Shown: positions 14,730 to 15,051 of the stretch, piece after piece
How the letters are laid out: each line of letters starts with the position of its first letter
How positions within the stretch are numbered: position 1 is the stretch's first letter
From: an uncultured Lachnospiraceae bacterium
GTDB taxonomy: Bacteria > Bacillota > Clostridia > Lachnospirales > Lachnospiraceae
DNA: 15,051 nt
Assembly (NCBI GenBank): GCA_945643825.1
Contig: CALZEZ010000008.1
Span: 1 to 15,051, forward strand
Reading direction: 5' to 3'
Made by a program: the position numbers and the translations under genes
The notes under the pieces: generated by a model
What the model saw: only the letters and a program-made list of their open reading frames with translations
Databases searched by the model: none
What the model was told of the DNA's origin: nothing

Positions 14730-15051
14730 GAAGGGCGTAAGACGGCAGGCTGCATTTCCATTTCTTATAGTAGTTTTAATAATAGGAAGCCTGTCAGTGC
14801 AGACCGTCGAAGCAGCGGAGCAGAGCGTCTGGGAACCACTCCCTTCTGCGGAGGAGTCCACAGATAGTACACAGCCCGCCCAGACCGAGCAGGCAGCCAA
14901 GCCCACGGATAATACACAGCCCGCCCAGACCGAGCAGGCTGCCAGTCCCACAGAAAATACACAGCCCACCCAGGCTGCCGATCCCGCAGAATCCACCGGG
15001 TCACCTCTCTCAGGTGTGACACCAGACACCCTCCCGGACCTGCAGCAGCTG
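14680..15051 (+). CDS. Secreted protein with Thr/Gln/Pro/Ala-rich tandem repeats, 5' part only
   Basis: An open frame runs off the right edge; 124 codons are visible. The function is not recognised. Residues 17-45 form a clear signal peptide: a basic stretch (RKGVRRQ), a hydrophobic core (FPFLIVVLIIGSL) and a likely cleavage after VEA at 43-45. The mature protein starts AEQSVWEP and enters 15-residue repeats (TQPAQTEQAAKPTDN, then TQPAQTEQAASPTEN, then a degenerate third) and then PLSGVTPDTLPDLQQL. Such Pro/Thr-rich stretches often act as wall-spanning or linker segments before an exported domain. ATG 14680 has AAGGAG at 14661-14666, 13 bases away; TTG 14701 is the other choice. No start codon exists between the hydrolase stop and the signal peptide, so the gene must overlap the hydrolase by 29-50 nt. 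The frame and signal peptide are solid; the start is not. Confidence 0.75.
   Translation, partial: MRICFRSLTTSSSERNRKGVRRQAAFPFLIVVLIIGSLSVQTVEAAEQSVWEPLPSAEESTDSTQPAQTEQAAKPTDNTQPAQTEQAASPTENTQPTQAADPAESTGSPLSGVTPDTLPDLQQL
14869..15003 (+). repeat. 45-bp tandem repeat, two near-identical copies plus a degenerate third
   Basis: Units start at 14869, 14914 and 14959, each at the sequence ACACAGCCC. Copies one and two differ at only a few bases, and the third shares mainly its first part. The 45-bp period keeps the reading frame (15 codons), so copy number can vary without breaking the protein. Confidence 0.85.

Noticed and set aside
14869..15003. Possible CRISPR-like or non-coding repeat array
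   Set aside because: The units abut without spacers, the period is 45 bp and the repeats keep a reading frame; they encode a protein repeat.
14652..15029. Open frame of 125 codons on the - strand with Cys/Val/Gly-rich repeats
   Set aside because: The repeats are the reverse reading of the 45-bp tandem repeat. The + strand frame has a proper signal peptide and continues off the edge, so it is the real one.

Overview
The window reads as chromosomal DNA from a low-to-medium-GC Firmicute, most likely a gut or rumen Clostridia of the Lachnospiraceae type. This rests on strong Shine-Dalgarno sites, a transketolase split into two genes, a MetG with a C-terminal tRNA-binding domain, a Gram-positive style surface protein with a C-terminal membrane anchor, and TTG starts. 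The taxonomic call is inference; no rRNA or other marker is present. Nothing marks a mobile element, phage or CRISPR array.

Layout. (1) 71-775 (+) is tcdA, a tRNA t6A-modifying dehydratase, probably the end of an operon entering from the left. (2) 764-6584 (-) is a two-gene unit: an MMPL/RND-type 12-helix exporter with a TTG start, then a 1119-residue secreted, membrane-anchored protein. In that protein, GLUG-type beta-repeats are split by about 320 residues of predicted helix/coiled coil. The two genes overlap by 35 nt and the unit runs tail-to-tail into tcdA with a 12-nt overlap. This pair is the best candidate for an undescribed envelope system. (3) 6585-6759 is a divergent control region with two extended -10 boxes, a perfect 11-bp palindrome at the predicted start of the rightward transcript, and a 12-bp direct repeat 45 bp apart. 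(4) 6760-11626 (+) is a pentose-phosphate operon: FGGY sugar kinase, L-ribulose-5-phosphate 4-epimerase (araD), split transketolase and ribulose-phosphate 3-epimerase (rpe), closed by a strong terminator at 11659-11686. (5) 11719-13719 (+) is metG, with its own terminator. (6) 13791-14729 (+) is an alpha/beta hydrolase of the monoacylglycerol lipase / S33 type. (7) From 14680 to the right edge is the 5' part of a secreted protein with a signal peptide and 15-residue Thr/Gln/Pro/Ala-rich tandem repeats; it overlaps the hydrolase gene.

How the genes fit together. The kinase plus AraD convert a pentulose (L-ribulose, or D-xylulose directly) to D-xylulose 5-phosphate. Rpe links this to D-ribulose 5-phosphate, and transketolase feeds carbon into glycolysis. 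No sugar transporter, isomerase, transaldolase or regulator gene is in view, so uptake and regulation must be encoded elsewhere. The MMPL transporter and its overlapping surface protein probably act as one envelope complex; the substrate cannot be read from the sequence.
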